Source: Mesorhizobium sp. WSM4306 (GTDB taxonomy: Bacteria > Pseudomonadota > Alphaproteobacteria > Rhizobiales > Rhizobiaceae). Taken from it: a stretch of DNA of 64,000 nt. The position numbers and the translations under genes were made by a program. The DNA lies in assembly GCF_007003975.1 (NCBI RefSeq), contig NZ_VFTC01000003.1, forward strand, positions 62,001-126,000, written 5' to 3'. The notes beneath the pieces are model-generated. The model was not told the DNA's origin. It did no database searches and saw nothing but the letters and a program-made list of their open reading frames with translations. Below, piece after piece: positions 1 to 7,867 of this stretch. The number at the start of each line of letters is the position of its first letter. Within the stretch, counting starts at the first letter, position 1.

Positions 1-1635
1 GGGCTTGCACTGGTACTCCCCGAAGCCGACACCTCGCCTGAGGGCATCGCCGGAGACAAGCGACTGGCTGCGGCGCTGGCCAAAAATCGGACGGCGCTTG
101 CCGTCAGCCTGGGCAACGAGGCGACGGTTTCAGAAGCAGAACCCAAAGCCGGCTGGTCGATCGTCGGGCAAGTCCCGGATACACTTCCCGGCTTCACCGG
201 CCTGACCGGCTCGCTTGCCGAATTCTCGAACGCGGCCGTGGGCCTCGGCGTGATTCGCACCTTGCCCGATCCCGACGGCGTACTGCGCCATGTGCCGCTG
301 CTCTGGATTCGCAACACCGCTCAAGGCGTGCAATTGTGGCCGTCCTTCTCACTCGAGCTCCTTCGCCTTTACGCCGGACAGGAGGGTTACATAGCCCGGA
401 TGAATACAGCCGGGTTCGACGCGCTTAGGATGGCCGGCGCCATTGTGCCGCTCGAGCCGGAGGGCGGCATCCGCCTCTGGGAAACTGCCACCGATACGCC
501 CCGCCTGTCTGCCAGCACCATCCTTTCGGGCCATGGCGATCCGCGGCTACAGAACGCTATCGCCATTGTCGAGTTGTCGGCTGTGGGACTGACGCAGTAC
601 CTGCCCACGCCGACGCATCCAACGCGACCAGGCGCGGATATCCACGCCGACGCGATCGCCCAGATGCTTGCGGGGCGCTACCTGGCAGAGCCAGCGCACG
701 CACGAATGCTCGAGCGGCTCTGGTTTCTCCTCAGTGCCGTCGTTTTCATCGGGCTTTCCGGAGTGCTCGCCGGGCGTGTCGTGGTTGGCGCCCTCGCCCT
801 GACGCTGCTCGCCGTCACCCCGTTCGTGTTCGGCGCTCTCGAGTACAGCCTGCAGGGTGCACTCTACGACCCGCTGCAGCCGGCGCTTGCAACGATCATG
901 GTTGCGGGCTTCGAAGGCTATGTCCTATACAGGCGCAGCGAGCAGCGCCGGTCCACCCTGACGCGACAGTTCTCCCAATATCTGTCGCCCTCCGTGGTGC
1001 AGCGCCTCGCAAGCTCGGATACAGAGGCAATCCTGTCCGGCGAGAAGCGCGAGATCACAATCCTGCTCAGCGACATACGCGGTTTCACGACGATGAGCGA
1101 ACAGCTCGACACCCAAGAAATCGCCAAGGTGGTCAACCATTTCCTTGGCATTGCCACCGATGAGATCCTCACGCGCGACGGCACCATCGACAAGTTCATG
1201 GGCGATGCGGTGCTGGCCTTCTGGAACGCACCGCTTGATCAACCCGATCATCGCGAGCGTGCGCTCGAGGCGGGCCTTGCCCTGATCGAGCGGGTGAAGC
1301 TCGAAAACGCCGCCTTCACCGCGGATGGCCATCGCTCCATCGAAATTGGCGTCGCCATCGAGACCGGCATCTGCTCGGTAGGCAATTTCGGGTCCGAACG
1401 GCGCTTCGATTACACCGCGATCGGCTCCCCGGTGAACCGCGCGGCACGGCTCGAATCGACGACCAAGAAGCTGGGCATCCCCCTGGTGCTTGGACCCGGC
1501 TTTGCGGCAGGAGCATCGATGCCGGTTGTCCAGGCGGGCGCCTTTGAGCTCCAGGGTTTCAAGGGCGAGGTACCGGTTTTCACCGTTTCGGAGATGCAAG
1601 CTGCCGAGCCGCGAAGTAGCGAACCAACGCGGTGA
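1..1635 (+). CDS. CHASE2-domain class III adenylate cyclase (5' partial)
   Basis: The reading frame is open from the first base, so the start lies outside the window; 544 codons remain. The N-terminal part seen here is the end of an extracytoplasmic CHASE2 sensor (residues of the type GVIRTLPDPDGVLRHVPLL). Two or three hydrophobic membrane segments follow near 720-930, then a cytoplasmic class III cyclase domain from about 1045. Both metal-binding aspartates are visible (LLSDIRGFTTMSE and DKFMGDAVLAFWN), as is the transition-state motif SPVNRAARLES. The Lys before MGD and the Asp in DYTAIG fit ATP rather than GTP as substrate. It would make cAMP in response to a periplasmic signal. No ligand can be inferred. 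The next two genes run in the same direction and encode envelope proteins. Confidence 0.9.
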   Translation, partial: GLALVLPEADTSPEGIAGDKRLAAALAKNRTALAVSLGNEATVSEAEPKAGWSIVGQVPDTLPGFTGLTGSLAEFSNAAVGLGVIRTLPDPDGVLRHVPLLWIRNTAQGVQLWPSFSLELLRLYAGQEGYIARMNTAGFDALRMAGAIVPLEPEGGIRLWETATDTPRLSASTILSGHGDPRLQNAIAIVELSAVGLTQYLPTPTHPTRPGADIHADAIAQMLAGRYLAEPAHARMLERLWFLLSAVVFIGLSGVLAGRVVVGALALTLLAVTPFVFGALEYSLQGALYDPLQPALATIMVAGFEGYVLYRRSEQRRSTLTRQFSQYLSPSVVQRLASSDTEAILSGEKREITILLSDIRGFTTMSEQLDTQEIAKVVNHFLGIATDEILTRDGTIDKFMGDAVLAFWNAPLDQPDHRERALEAGLALIERVKLENAAFTADGHRSIEIGVAIETGICSVGNFGSERRFDYTAIGSPVNRAARLESTTKKLGIPLVLGPGFAAGASMPVVQAGAFELQGFKGEVPVFTVSEMQAAEPRSSEPTR

Positions 1636-1823
1636 GCAATCTGGCGCCCCTGCCGGGGTGGTTCGTTCGCCGCCATCTGTGCAAATGGCACCGCCTAATC
1701 TTGCACCCCGAACCCCAAGCACACTCTGACCGGTCCGCTTCCGGCTAACTGCAGCATTTTCCGCTTTGAGGCGAAATAATTCCCAACTATGATCCGCCAC
1801 GCTTAAGGCATGGGGGATTGCCG

Positions 1824-2483
1824 ATGGTTTTATCACGTAGGGGTGTCGTGATCGGTGGCTTGGCGCTGGTCGCGGTCGGTGCAAGTGGCACTATTGTTCA
1901 AGCCGCGGCGGCAAAGTCTTTTTTCGCCGGTACCGCCAGCGACAACAGTTTTGTCTATCGCAAGACCAACTTCGCCAAGATCGACAAGAGATGGCATCGC
2001 CAGATCGTCAAGTATTTCAGCAGCGAGCCGGTCGGCACCGTCGTGGTCGATACCCGCCACCACTTCCTCTACCTCATCATGGAAAACAAGACCGCCATCC
2101 GCTACGGCGTCGGCGTAGGCAAGGAAGGCTTCAAATGGTACGGCCGCGCGACGATCGACCGCCGCGCGCTGTGGCCGCAATGGGTCCCGCCCCCCGAAAT
2201 GCGTAAGCGCAGGCCGGAGCTGCCGCCCATGGTCGCAGGCGGCGCGCCCAACAATCCGCTCGGGCCGCGCGCGCTCTATCTGTACCGCGACGGCGCCGAC
2301 ATCGGCTACCGCCTGCATGGCACGCTGGAGCCATGGAGCATCGGCACCGACGCTTCCAGCGGCTGCATCCGCATGTTCCCGGAAGACATCATCGACCTCT
2401 ACCAGCGGTGCCCGATCGGCACCGCGGTGGAGGTCCTGCCGCACATCGCCGACCAGGCGCCCCCTTCCACCACTGTCGAATGA
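1824..2483 (+). CDS. L,D-transpeptidase (YkuD family), exported
   Basis: This 219-residue YkuD-fold protein would cross-link peptidoglycan through 3-3 bonds or attach proteins to it in the periplasm. The catalytic region has the family pattern: a His in YRLHGT, then SSGCIRM with the nucleophilic Cys. The N-terminus carries twin arginines before a hydrophobic stretch (LSRRGVVIGG), so export by Tat is possible. I chose the ATG at 1824 because GGGGG at 1812-1816 is well spaced from it. The in-frame TTG at 1818 would sit almost on that site. The stop overlaps the next gene's start by four bases, which suggests translational coupling. Periplasmic length is typical of the alphaproteobacterial subfamily. 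Confidence 0.88.
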   Translation: MVLSRRGVVIGGLALVAVGASGTIVQAAAAKSFFAGTASDNSFVYRKTNFAKIDKRWHRQIVKYFSSEPVGTVVVDTRHHFLYLIMENKTAIRYGVGVGKEGFKWYGRATIDRRALWPQWVPPPEMRKRRPELPPMVAGGAPNNPLGPRALYLYRDGADIGYRLHGTLEPWSIGTDASSGCIRMFPEDIIDLYQRCPIGTAVEVLPHIADQAPPSTTVE

Positions 2484-3007
2484 TTGGGCGGATCATGAAC
2501 CGCATGATTGAAAACACGCGCCGGCTGCTCGCCGCCAGCCTGCTGGTGCTGACCGCATCCTGCTCGACGAGCAACACGCTGACCCCGCCCACGCCCGACG
2601 TCACCAACGCCGAGATTGCCGGCTTCCAGAACGTGCAGCCGGGCAGCGAGGAGGATTTTATCCTCAATGTCGGCCGCCGCACCTATTTCACGAAAGGTTC
2701 GGCCGCGCTCGATTCTGTCGCCAAGACCACCCTCGACACCCAGATCGCCTGGTTGTCAAAGTATCCGCGCTGGCTGCTCAAGCTGCAGGGTTTCGCCGAC
2801 GATCCCGGCGCAAGCGAAACAGCGCTGTCGCAGCAGCGCGCCGATGCGGTGATGAACTACCTCGCCGCCGGCGGCATAGACCGCAACCGCATGTGGGCCA
2901 AGGGCTACGGCAAGGACAGGCTCGTCCGCGACTGCCCCGACAACGCCTGCAGGTCGCAGAACCGCCGCGTTGTGTCCAATCTGCGCGATGAGAGGGACGA
3001 GTCGTAG
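2480..3007 (+). CDS. OmpA/Pal-like lipoprotein
   Basis: A 175-residue predicted lipoprotein. A signal peptide ends at a lipobox-like LTASC; the -3 residue is Thr, which is slightly unusual. The C-terminal two thirds is an OmpA-type peptidoglycan-binding domain: YFTKGSAALDSVA, the LQGFADDPG strand, then the ALSQQRADAVMNYL and NRRV helices typical of Pal/OmpA. It should anchor the outer membrane to peptidoglycan. The ATG at 2480 overlaps the stop of the transpeptidase gene (ATGA), so both are probably made together. An internal ATG at 2495 is an alternative start. The pairing of a peptidoglycan-binding lipoprotein with an L,D-transpeptidase suggests a joint envelope role, which is inference. 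Confidence 0.8.
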   Translation: MIGRIMNRMIENTRRLLAASLLVLTASCSTSNTLTPPTPDVTNAEIAGFQNVQPGSEEDFILNVGRRTYFTKGSAALDSVAKTTLDTQIAWLSKYPRWLLKLQGFADDPGASETALSQQRADAVMNYLAAGGIDRNRMWAKGYGKDRLVRDCPDNACRSQNRRVVSNLRDERDES

Positions 3008-3315
3008 GGGCTGCTGTTTTGCTTGTCACCAAATCAGAGCCTCACAACGCGACGGCGGCATGGCTGCTTTACGCCTCATGTCGGGCGAAGAGATTGGCTT
3101 AACGCTGCCTGAAAGCAGACGTGGCCAGCGGCAGGGCCGGACGTCTTGATTGCACCAATTGCTGACATGGCATCAGCTTCCTCAGCGCCGCGAGGTCCGT
3201 GGAACGATTGACAGCTCTAGGCCTTTTGTCCGGGTTGGCATGGCTGGACACGGGCGGCTAAGGCTGGAAATGTGATTGCGTCTTCGCTGCCGGGGCTGGC
3301 CGGAGGACGAGGAGG
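3008..3315. other. 308-bp intergenic region
   Basis: No gene is apparent between the lipoprotein and the next plus-strand gene. A TTGACA occurs at 3208-3213 but has no convincing -10 partner. A 5-bp dyad (GCTGA/TCAGC, 3161-3177) is too weak to call. A GGAGG around 3301 can serve as ribosome binding site for the gene at 3316. Confidence 0.5.
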
Positions 3316-4182
3316 ATGGCGCTGAATTTCGAATATATTGCCGGCCATCCGGCGCTGCATCGTTATGTCCAGGCGCAGTCGAAGGCGCTGCTGCACATCT
3401 ATGAAACGAGCCCGCGCCTGGCCGCCGTGTTCGCCACGCAACAGCGCTGGCTGCTGGCTCACACCGGCCTTGCCATGCATTTCGCCCGCGACCCGCGCGA
3501 TCCCCGCACGGAACTTACTCTCGCCCGCTTCATCGATGCCGTGCTCCGCTATTCCGTCGCCAGCCGCAACACGGCCGAGGCCTTCATCAAGGAGATGCTG
3601 CACTATCACATCATCGAATACCTGCCGCACACCGGTGACGGACGCGCCCATCCCTTTCAGGTGACGACAGCGACGCTGAAGGAATTCGATGGCTGGGTGT
3701 TTGCGCATCTGCGCACACTCGACGGCCTCGACGGCGGGAATCGCCTCGCTTTGTTTCTCGAGCAGCCCGGCATGATTGCCAGGCTGCAGCCGCTGGTTGC
3801 GGAAGGCCTGCTCTCCTCCAACCCGGTGCGCGAACCCAAACAGACCTTTTCGCTGTTTATCTGGCTCAACAATGGCGGCATCGTCATGGATTGGCTGATG
3901 TCCGGCATCGATCCTGACAATGCCGGTCTCGACCAGATCCCGACCAGCGTGGTTTCGGTCGGAGAATTCGCCAGGTGGTTAAAACTCTCGCGCACCCATC
4001 TGGCGCGCAAGTTGCGCGACGCAGAAAAGCTCGGCAGCGTCGGCTGGATGGGCCGGCGCGGGCATTCGGTAATGTGGGTCTCGAACAGCTTCTATCAGGA
4101 ATACATGACCGTTCAGGCCGCCAAACTTGCGGTCATCGATGCCGCTTTCGAGGCCTGTCGCCCGATGCAAAAGGCTGGCTGA
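3316..4182 (+). CDS. hypothetical protein with C-terminal HTH-like region
   Basis: I do not recognise this 288-residue protein. It lacks a signal peptide or membrane segment. The N-terminal two thirds is helical and could be a ligand- or partner-binding region. Residues around 215-265 (VGEFARWLKLSRTHLARKL, then a G-rich wing and a W) read like a winged helix-turn-helix, so a transcriptional regulator is the best guess. A start at 3316 is supported by GGAGG upstream. The most notable fact is that a degraded copy of its last codons lies 60-190 bases downstream, see 4242-4372. The gene is monocistronic: 308 bp separate it from the upstream gene and a convergent gene follows. Confidence 0.6.
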   Translation: MALNFEYIAGHPALHRYVQAQSKALLHIYETSPRLAAVFATQQRWLLAHTGLAMHFARDPRDPRTELTLARFIDAVLRYSVASRNTAEAFIKEMLHYHIIEYLPHTGDGRAHPFQVTTATLKEFDGWVFAHLRTLDGLDGGNRLALFLEQPGMIARLQPLVAEGLLSSNPVREPKQTFSLFIWLNNGGIVMDWLMSGIDPDNAGLDQIPTSVVSVGEFARWLKLSRTHLARKLRDAEKLGSVGWMGRRGHSVMWVSNSFYQEYMTVQAAKLAVIDAAFEACRPMQKAG

Positions 4183-4241
4183 ACCTCCACGCTCACAACT
4201 CTTGGGAAAGGTAATCATACCAATTGCCAAGACCTGGCAGG

Positions 4242-4372
4242 CGGCAATGTGGTCTCGAACAGCTTCTACCAGGAATATATGAGCGCGCAGGCCTTCAAGC
4301 TCGCCATCATCGATGCTGCTTACGCGGCACCGTTTCCGACATCGACAAGCGGAACGATCCAGGCTGAACTAT
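4242..4372 (+). pseudogene. decayed duplicate of the C-terminus of the preceding gene
   Basis: Bases 4242-4325 closely match the end of the gene at 3316-4182, about 4071-4155. The copy reads VSNSFYQEYMSAQAFKLAI where the gene reads VSNSFYQEYMTVQAAKLAV. Just upstream, AATGTGG-TCTCG in the copy has lost one G relative to AATGTGGGTCTCG in the gene, which shifts the frame. There is no N-terminal counterpart and no start. After the match the frame continues for about 16 codons to a TAG at 4370-4372. This is the remnant of a tandem paralogue that was mostly deleted. Confidence 0.8.
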
Positions 4373-4432
4373 AGCGATCCATCCCGACTGAAACGGGATG
4401 GATCAACGGGTCAGGGAAGCCGGCGCACCGCA

Positions 4433-5947
4433 TCAATCGATGTCGAACGACACGCCCTGTGCCAGCGGCAGCGCCTTGGAGTAGTTCACCGTGTTGGTGG
4501 CGCGGCGCATATAGGCCTTCCAGGCGTCCGAACCGCTCTCGCGTCCGCCGCCGGTCTCCTTCTCGCCACCGAAGGCGCCTCCGATCTCGGCACCCGATGT
4601 GCCGATGTTGACGTTGGCGATACCGCAATCCGAACCGTCGACGCCGAGGAAGCGCTCGGATTCCTGCAGGTCGCGGGTGAAGATCGACGACGACAGACCG
4701 GCGCCGACAGCATTGTGCTCGTCGAGCACGGCGTCGAAATCGGAGTATTTCATCACATAGAGGATCGGCGCGAAGGTCTCTTCGGTGACCGGAGACACCT
4801 GCTTCGGCATTTCGACCAGCGCCGGATGCACGTAGTAGGCGTCGGGATGGCCGTTCTCCACCCGCGTGCCGCCGGTCACCTTGCCGCCGTGAGCGGTGGC
4901 TTCTTTGAGCGCTTTCTGCATGGCGTCGAACGCCGCCTTGTCGATCAGCGGACCGACCAGCGAGGAGGTCTCCAGCGGGTTGCCGACCGAGACGCTCTCA
5001 TAGGCCTTCTTCAGCCGCGGCAGCAGCGCGTCATAGACGCTGTCATGCACGAAGAGACGCCGCAGCGTCGTGCAGCGCTGGCCGGCGGTGCCCATGGCGC
5101 CGAAGGCGATGGCGCGCAGCGCCATATCGAGATCGGCGGTTGGGCAGACGATGCCGGCATTGTTGCCGCCGAGTTCCAGCACGGCGCGGGCAAAGCGCTT
5201 GGCCAGCCTTGGGCCGACATCTCGGCCCATGCGCGTCGAGCCTGTGGCCGAAACCAGCGGCACCCTGGGATGATCGACGAGGATCTCGCCGACAGCGCGG
5301 TCGCCGATCAGCACCTGCGCCAAGCCCTGCGGCGCGTCAGCGCCGAAGCGCTTGACCGCGCGCGCAAAAATCGCCTCGCAGGCGAGCGCCGTCAGCGGCG
5401 TCTTTTCCGACGGCTTCCACACCACGGCATCGCCGCAGACCAGCGCAAGTGCTGCATTCCACGACCACACCGCGACCGGGAAGTTGAAGGCCGAAATGAC
5501 GCCGACGACGCCCAGCGGATGCCAGGTTTCCATCATGCGGTGTCCCGGACGCTCGGTGGCGATGGTCAGGCCGTAGAGCTGGCGGGACAGGCCGACGGCG
5601 AAATCGCAGATGTCGATCATTTCCTGGACTTCGCCGAGGCCTTCAGACGGGATCTTGCCGACCTCGATCGACACCAGCCGGCCAAGCTCGGCCTTGTGCG
5701 CGCGCAATTCCTCGCCGAGCAGCCGCACCAGTTCGCCGCGCCGGGGGCCCGGCACCATCCGCCAGGCCTGGAACGCCTTGTGCGCGGCATCGATGGCCTT
5801 GGCCGCCTCGGCCGGTGAAATCGTCTTAAGCGCCGCGATCTGCTCCCCCGTCACCGGGCTGCGCACGATGAGGTCGCCGCCGCTAAGCGCGTCCTTGGCC
5901 ACGCCCAGTTTCGCCAGAAGTTCAGCCGTTTCCTTCGCTATCGTCAT
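4433..5947 (-). CDS. aldehyde dehydrogenase, ALDH7 (aminoadipate-semialdehyde/piperideine-6-carboxylate) type
   Basis: A 504-residue NAD(P)-dependent aldehyde dehydrogenase. The family motifs are complete: FNFPVAVWSWN, the general base Glu258 in ELGGNNAG, and the nucleophile Cys292 in TAGQRCTT. The ELGGNNA and TAGQRCTTLRR signatures are those of the antiquitin/ALDH7 group, which oxidises alpha-aminoadipic semialdehyde (in equilibrium with piperideine-6-carboxylate) in lysine catabolism. The start at 5947 is favoured by AAAGGGA a few bases upstream; a longer frame to 6106 has no support. A glutaryl-CoA dehydrogenase at 18501 could act in the same lysine route but is 13 kb away. The specific substrate is inference from signatures. 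Confidence 0.85.
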   Translation of the reverse strand: MTIAKETAELLAKLGVAKDALSGGDLIVRSPVTGEQIAALKTISPAEAAKAIDAAHKAFQAWRMVPGPRRGELVRLLGEELRAHKAELGRLVSIEVGKIPSEGLGEVQEMIDICDFAVGLSRQLYGLTIATERPGHRMMETWHPLGVVGVISAFNFPVAVWSWNAALALVCGDAVVWKPSEKTPLTALACEAIFARAVKRFGADAPQGLAQVLIGDRAVGEILVDHPRVPLVSATGSTRMGRDVGPRLAKRFARAVLELGGNNAGIVCPTADLDMALRAIAFGAMGTAGQRCTTLRRLFVHDSVYDALLPRLKKAYESVSVGNPLETSSLVGPLIDKAAFDAMQKALKEATAHGGKVTGGTRVENGHPDAYYVHPALVEMPKQVSPVTEETFAPILYVMKYSDFDAVLDEHNAVGAGLSSSIFTRDLQESERFLGVDGSDCGIANVNIGTSGAEIGGAFGGEKETGGGRESGSDAWKAYMRRATNTVNYSKALPLAQGVSFDID

Positions 5948-6123
5948 TTTTATCCCTTTCAGATCCGCTCGCCATAATATGGCGGCGGTCGAGCCTTCGC
6001 GCCACGTCGCCTGCGTGCCGCGGGCACGTCGGGCGCTGTCATGGCGTGGCATTACTCGTTTCAGGGGAAAATCGCCACCCCGGCATGGTCCAAGCCGGGA
6101 CTGCACGATTGAGCCAGCAGTCT

Positions 6124-7398
6124 TCAGTGCGCTGTTTTCGCCGGCGCCTTCACGGCGCCGTCTCTCATCAACCGGTCGATATGCATGCGGATATGGGCGG
6201 CTTCCGCCGCCGTGTTGGCCAAGGCAATCGCACGGTCAAAGGCAACACGCGCCTCATCGCCACGGTCAAGTTGCATCAGCAACCCGCCCTTGAGGCCAAA
6301 GAAGTGGAAATAACCGGACAGCCTTTCGCCAAGCGGCTCGATCATGGCAAGGGCGGCTTCCGGACCACGCACCTTGGCGACCGCAACCGCCCGGTTCAGC
6401 GTCACCACCGGCGATGGCTGCATCCTTTCCAGCAGGCTGTAGAGCAGATCGATCTCGGTCCAGTCGGTTTCCTCGGGCGTTGCCGCCCGCGCATGCAGTG
6501 CCGCAATCGCCGCCTGCACCTGGTAGGGGCCGGGCTTCTGGTGGCGCAGCGCCTTGTCGACCAGCGCCAGCCCCTCGTCGATCATCTTCCGGCTCCACAG
6601 CGAGCGGTCCTGGTCGTCGAGCAGCACGATCTCGCCGTTCTCGTCGAAACGCGCCGGTGCACGCGCATGCTGCAGCAGCAGCAGCGCCGTCAGCCCCATG
6701 ATCTCAGGCTCGGTCTGGAACAGCCTGAGCAGCAGGCGCGCCAGCCGGATCGCCTCTTCGCAGAGCGGCGCGCGCGCCGGCGCCTCGCCACTGTTGGTCG
6801 AATAGCCCTCGTTGAAGATCAGATAGACCATGGCCGCAACGGCTGCGAGCCGCTCTGAGCGCTCGACCGCGCCCGGCGTCTCGAACGGCACGCCGGCGTC
6901 GGCAATGCGCGCCTTGGCGCGGGTGATGCGCTGCTCCATGGCGCTTTCGCCAACCAGGAAGGCGCGCGCGATCTGCTTGACGGTGAGGCCGGAGACGATG
7001 CGCAGCGCCACCGCAATCTGCTGCGTTGCCGGCAGGTCGGGATGGCAGCAGATGAAAAGCAGCCGCAATATATCGTCGCGGTAATGCGCGCCGTCCAGCC
7101 GCTCGGCGATATCGCTCTCGGCATCCTCAAGGTCCGAGATCTGGTCCTCTTCCGGCATCGGCGCCTGCTTGGCGCGCTTGCGCACCGCGTCGATGCCGCT
7201 GTTGCGGCCGACAAAGATCAGCCAGGCCGCCGGATCGCGCGGCGGCCCGTTCTGCGGCCAGTTCTTGAGTGCCCTGAGACACGCGTCCTGGAAAGCCTCT
7301 TCCGCCGTATCGAGATCGCGGAAATAGCGCAGCAGCGCGCCCATCGCCTGTGGGCGGGCGGCTGAGATCGCAGAGCTGATCCAGGAAAGGTCGGTCAT
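6124..7398 (-). CDS. ECF42-type RNA polymerase sigma factor with C-terminal TPR-like extension
   Basis: This 424-residue protein is about twice the usual ECF length. Sigma region 2 lies at about residues 10-80 (DTAEEAFQDACLRALKNWP, then AWLIFVGRNSGIDAVRKR). Region 4 is at about 115-165 (AVALRIVSGLTVKQIARAF). A long helical domain (about 180-420) follows, of the kind seen in the ECF42 group (DUF6596/SnoaL-free, TPR-like). The family has no anti-sigma factor. It is encoded with a DGPF/YCII protein, as here: the gene's ATG overlaps the stop of the upstream YCII gene by four bases. A likely autoregulatory promoter lies before the YCII gene. The inducing signal of this group is poorly known. Confidence 0.9.
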   Translation of the reverse strand: MTDLSWISSAISAARPQAMGALLRYFRDLDTAEEAFQDACLRALKNWPQNGPPRDPAAWLIFVGRNSGIDAVRKRAKQAPMPEEDQISDLEDAESDIAERLDGAHYRDDILRLLFICCHPDLPATQQIAVALRIVSGLTVKQIARAFLVGESAMEQRITRAKARIADAGVPFETPGAVERSERLAAVAAMVYLIFNEGYSTNSGEAPARAPLCEEAIRLARLLLRLFQTEPEIMGLTALLLLQHARAPARFDENGEIVLLDDQDRSLWSRKMIDEGLALVDKALRHQKPGPYQVQAAIAALHARAATPEETDWTEIDLLYSLLERMQPSPVVTLNRAVAVAKVRGPEAALAMIEPLGERLSGYFHFFGLKGGLLMQLDRGDEARVAFDRAIALANTAAEAAHIRMHIDRLMRDGAVKAPAKTAH

Positions 7399-7769
7399 TT
7401 CAAAACTCTGGTTGGGTCGAAGATGGAAACCGGTCGGATCTCATAGGATCCACCGCTGGGATTGACCTCGGAAAGCTCGCGCGCGAAGTCGACGGCCTCA
7501 TCGAGATCGGCGCATTCGAGCGTGTAGAAGCCGAGGAACTGTTCCTTGGTCTCGGCAAACGGGCCGTCGATGACCACCGATTCGCCCTTGACCTGGCGCA
7601 GCGTCGTCGCTGCGGTGGTGGGCAGAAGCCGTGCCACCGGGCCAAGCCGGCCGGCGTCAGCATATTTTTGCTGCACATTGAGCAGCTTCGCCATCACATC
7701 GTCATCCTGTGCCTTGCTCCAGGAGGAGACGACATCTTCGGAGGCATAGCAGAGGATAGCGTAGAGCAT
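7395..7769 (-). CDS. YCII-related (DGPF) protein, ECF42 partner
   Basis: A 124-residue ferredoxin-like-fold protein of the YCII family. The name-giving DGPF motif is present within VIDGPFAETKEQFLGFYTLE, and the family's start MLYAILCYASED is recognisable. It heads the two-gene operon with the ECF42 sigma factor (ATGA overlap). Proteins of this type are encoded next to nearly all ECF42 sigma factors and are the presumed sensory partner or main target. Their biochemical activity is unproven. AAAGGA with a 6-base spacing supports the ATG at 7769. Only about 20-25 bases separate the predicted transcription start from that ATG. Confidence 0.9.
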   Translation of the reverse strand: MLYAILCYASEDVVSSWSKAQDDDVMAKLLNVQQKYADAGRLGPVARLLPTTAATTLRQVKGESVVIDGPFAETKEQFLGFYTLECADLDEAVDFARELSEVNPSGGSYEIRPVSIFDPTRVLK

Positions 7770-7793
7770 GGGACGTCCTTTTCTGTATCAAAG

Positions 7794-7820
7794 GACGAAA
7801 CAGTAGGGCTTATGCCGACA
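7794..7820 (-). promoter_or_regulatory. candidate ECF42 autoregulated promoter
   Basis: Read on the minus strand: TGTCGG (7820-7815), a 17-base spacer, then CGTC (7797-7794), 24 bases before the YCII start. This matches the ECF42 target motif as I remember it (TGTCGA-like at -35, CGTC/CGAC-like at -10). A second, exact TGTCGA lies just upstream at 7831-7826 but is too far from the CGTC to pair with it. Confidence 0.6.
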
Positions 7821-7867
7821 TGGCGTCGACAAAAAAGTTAGGGCTATTTCTCAGCCTTCGCCCGCCT

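Noticed and set aside
3208..3240. TTGACA as promoter for the gene at 3316
   Set aside because: No acceptable -10 hexamer at 16-18 bases.
4313..5818. 501-codon plus-strand open frame opposite the aldehyde dehydrogenase gene
   Set aside because: Its composition mirrors the opposite strand and the dehydrogenase motifs are complete on the minus strand.
6079..6099. 6-bp hairpin CCCGGC/GCCGGG after the sigma factor gene
   Set aside because: Nine-base loop, short stem and only a weak T-run; not enough for a terminator call.
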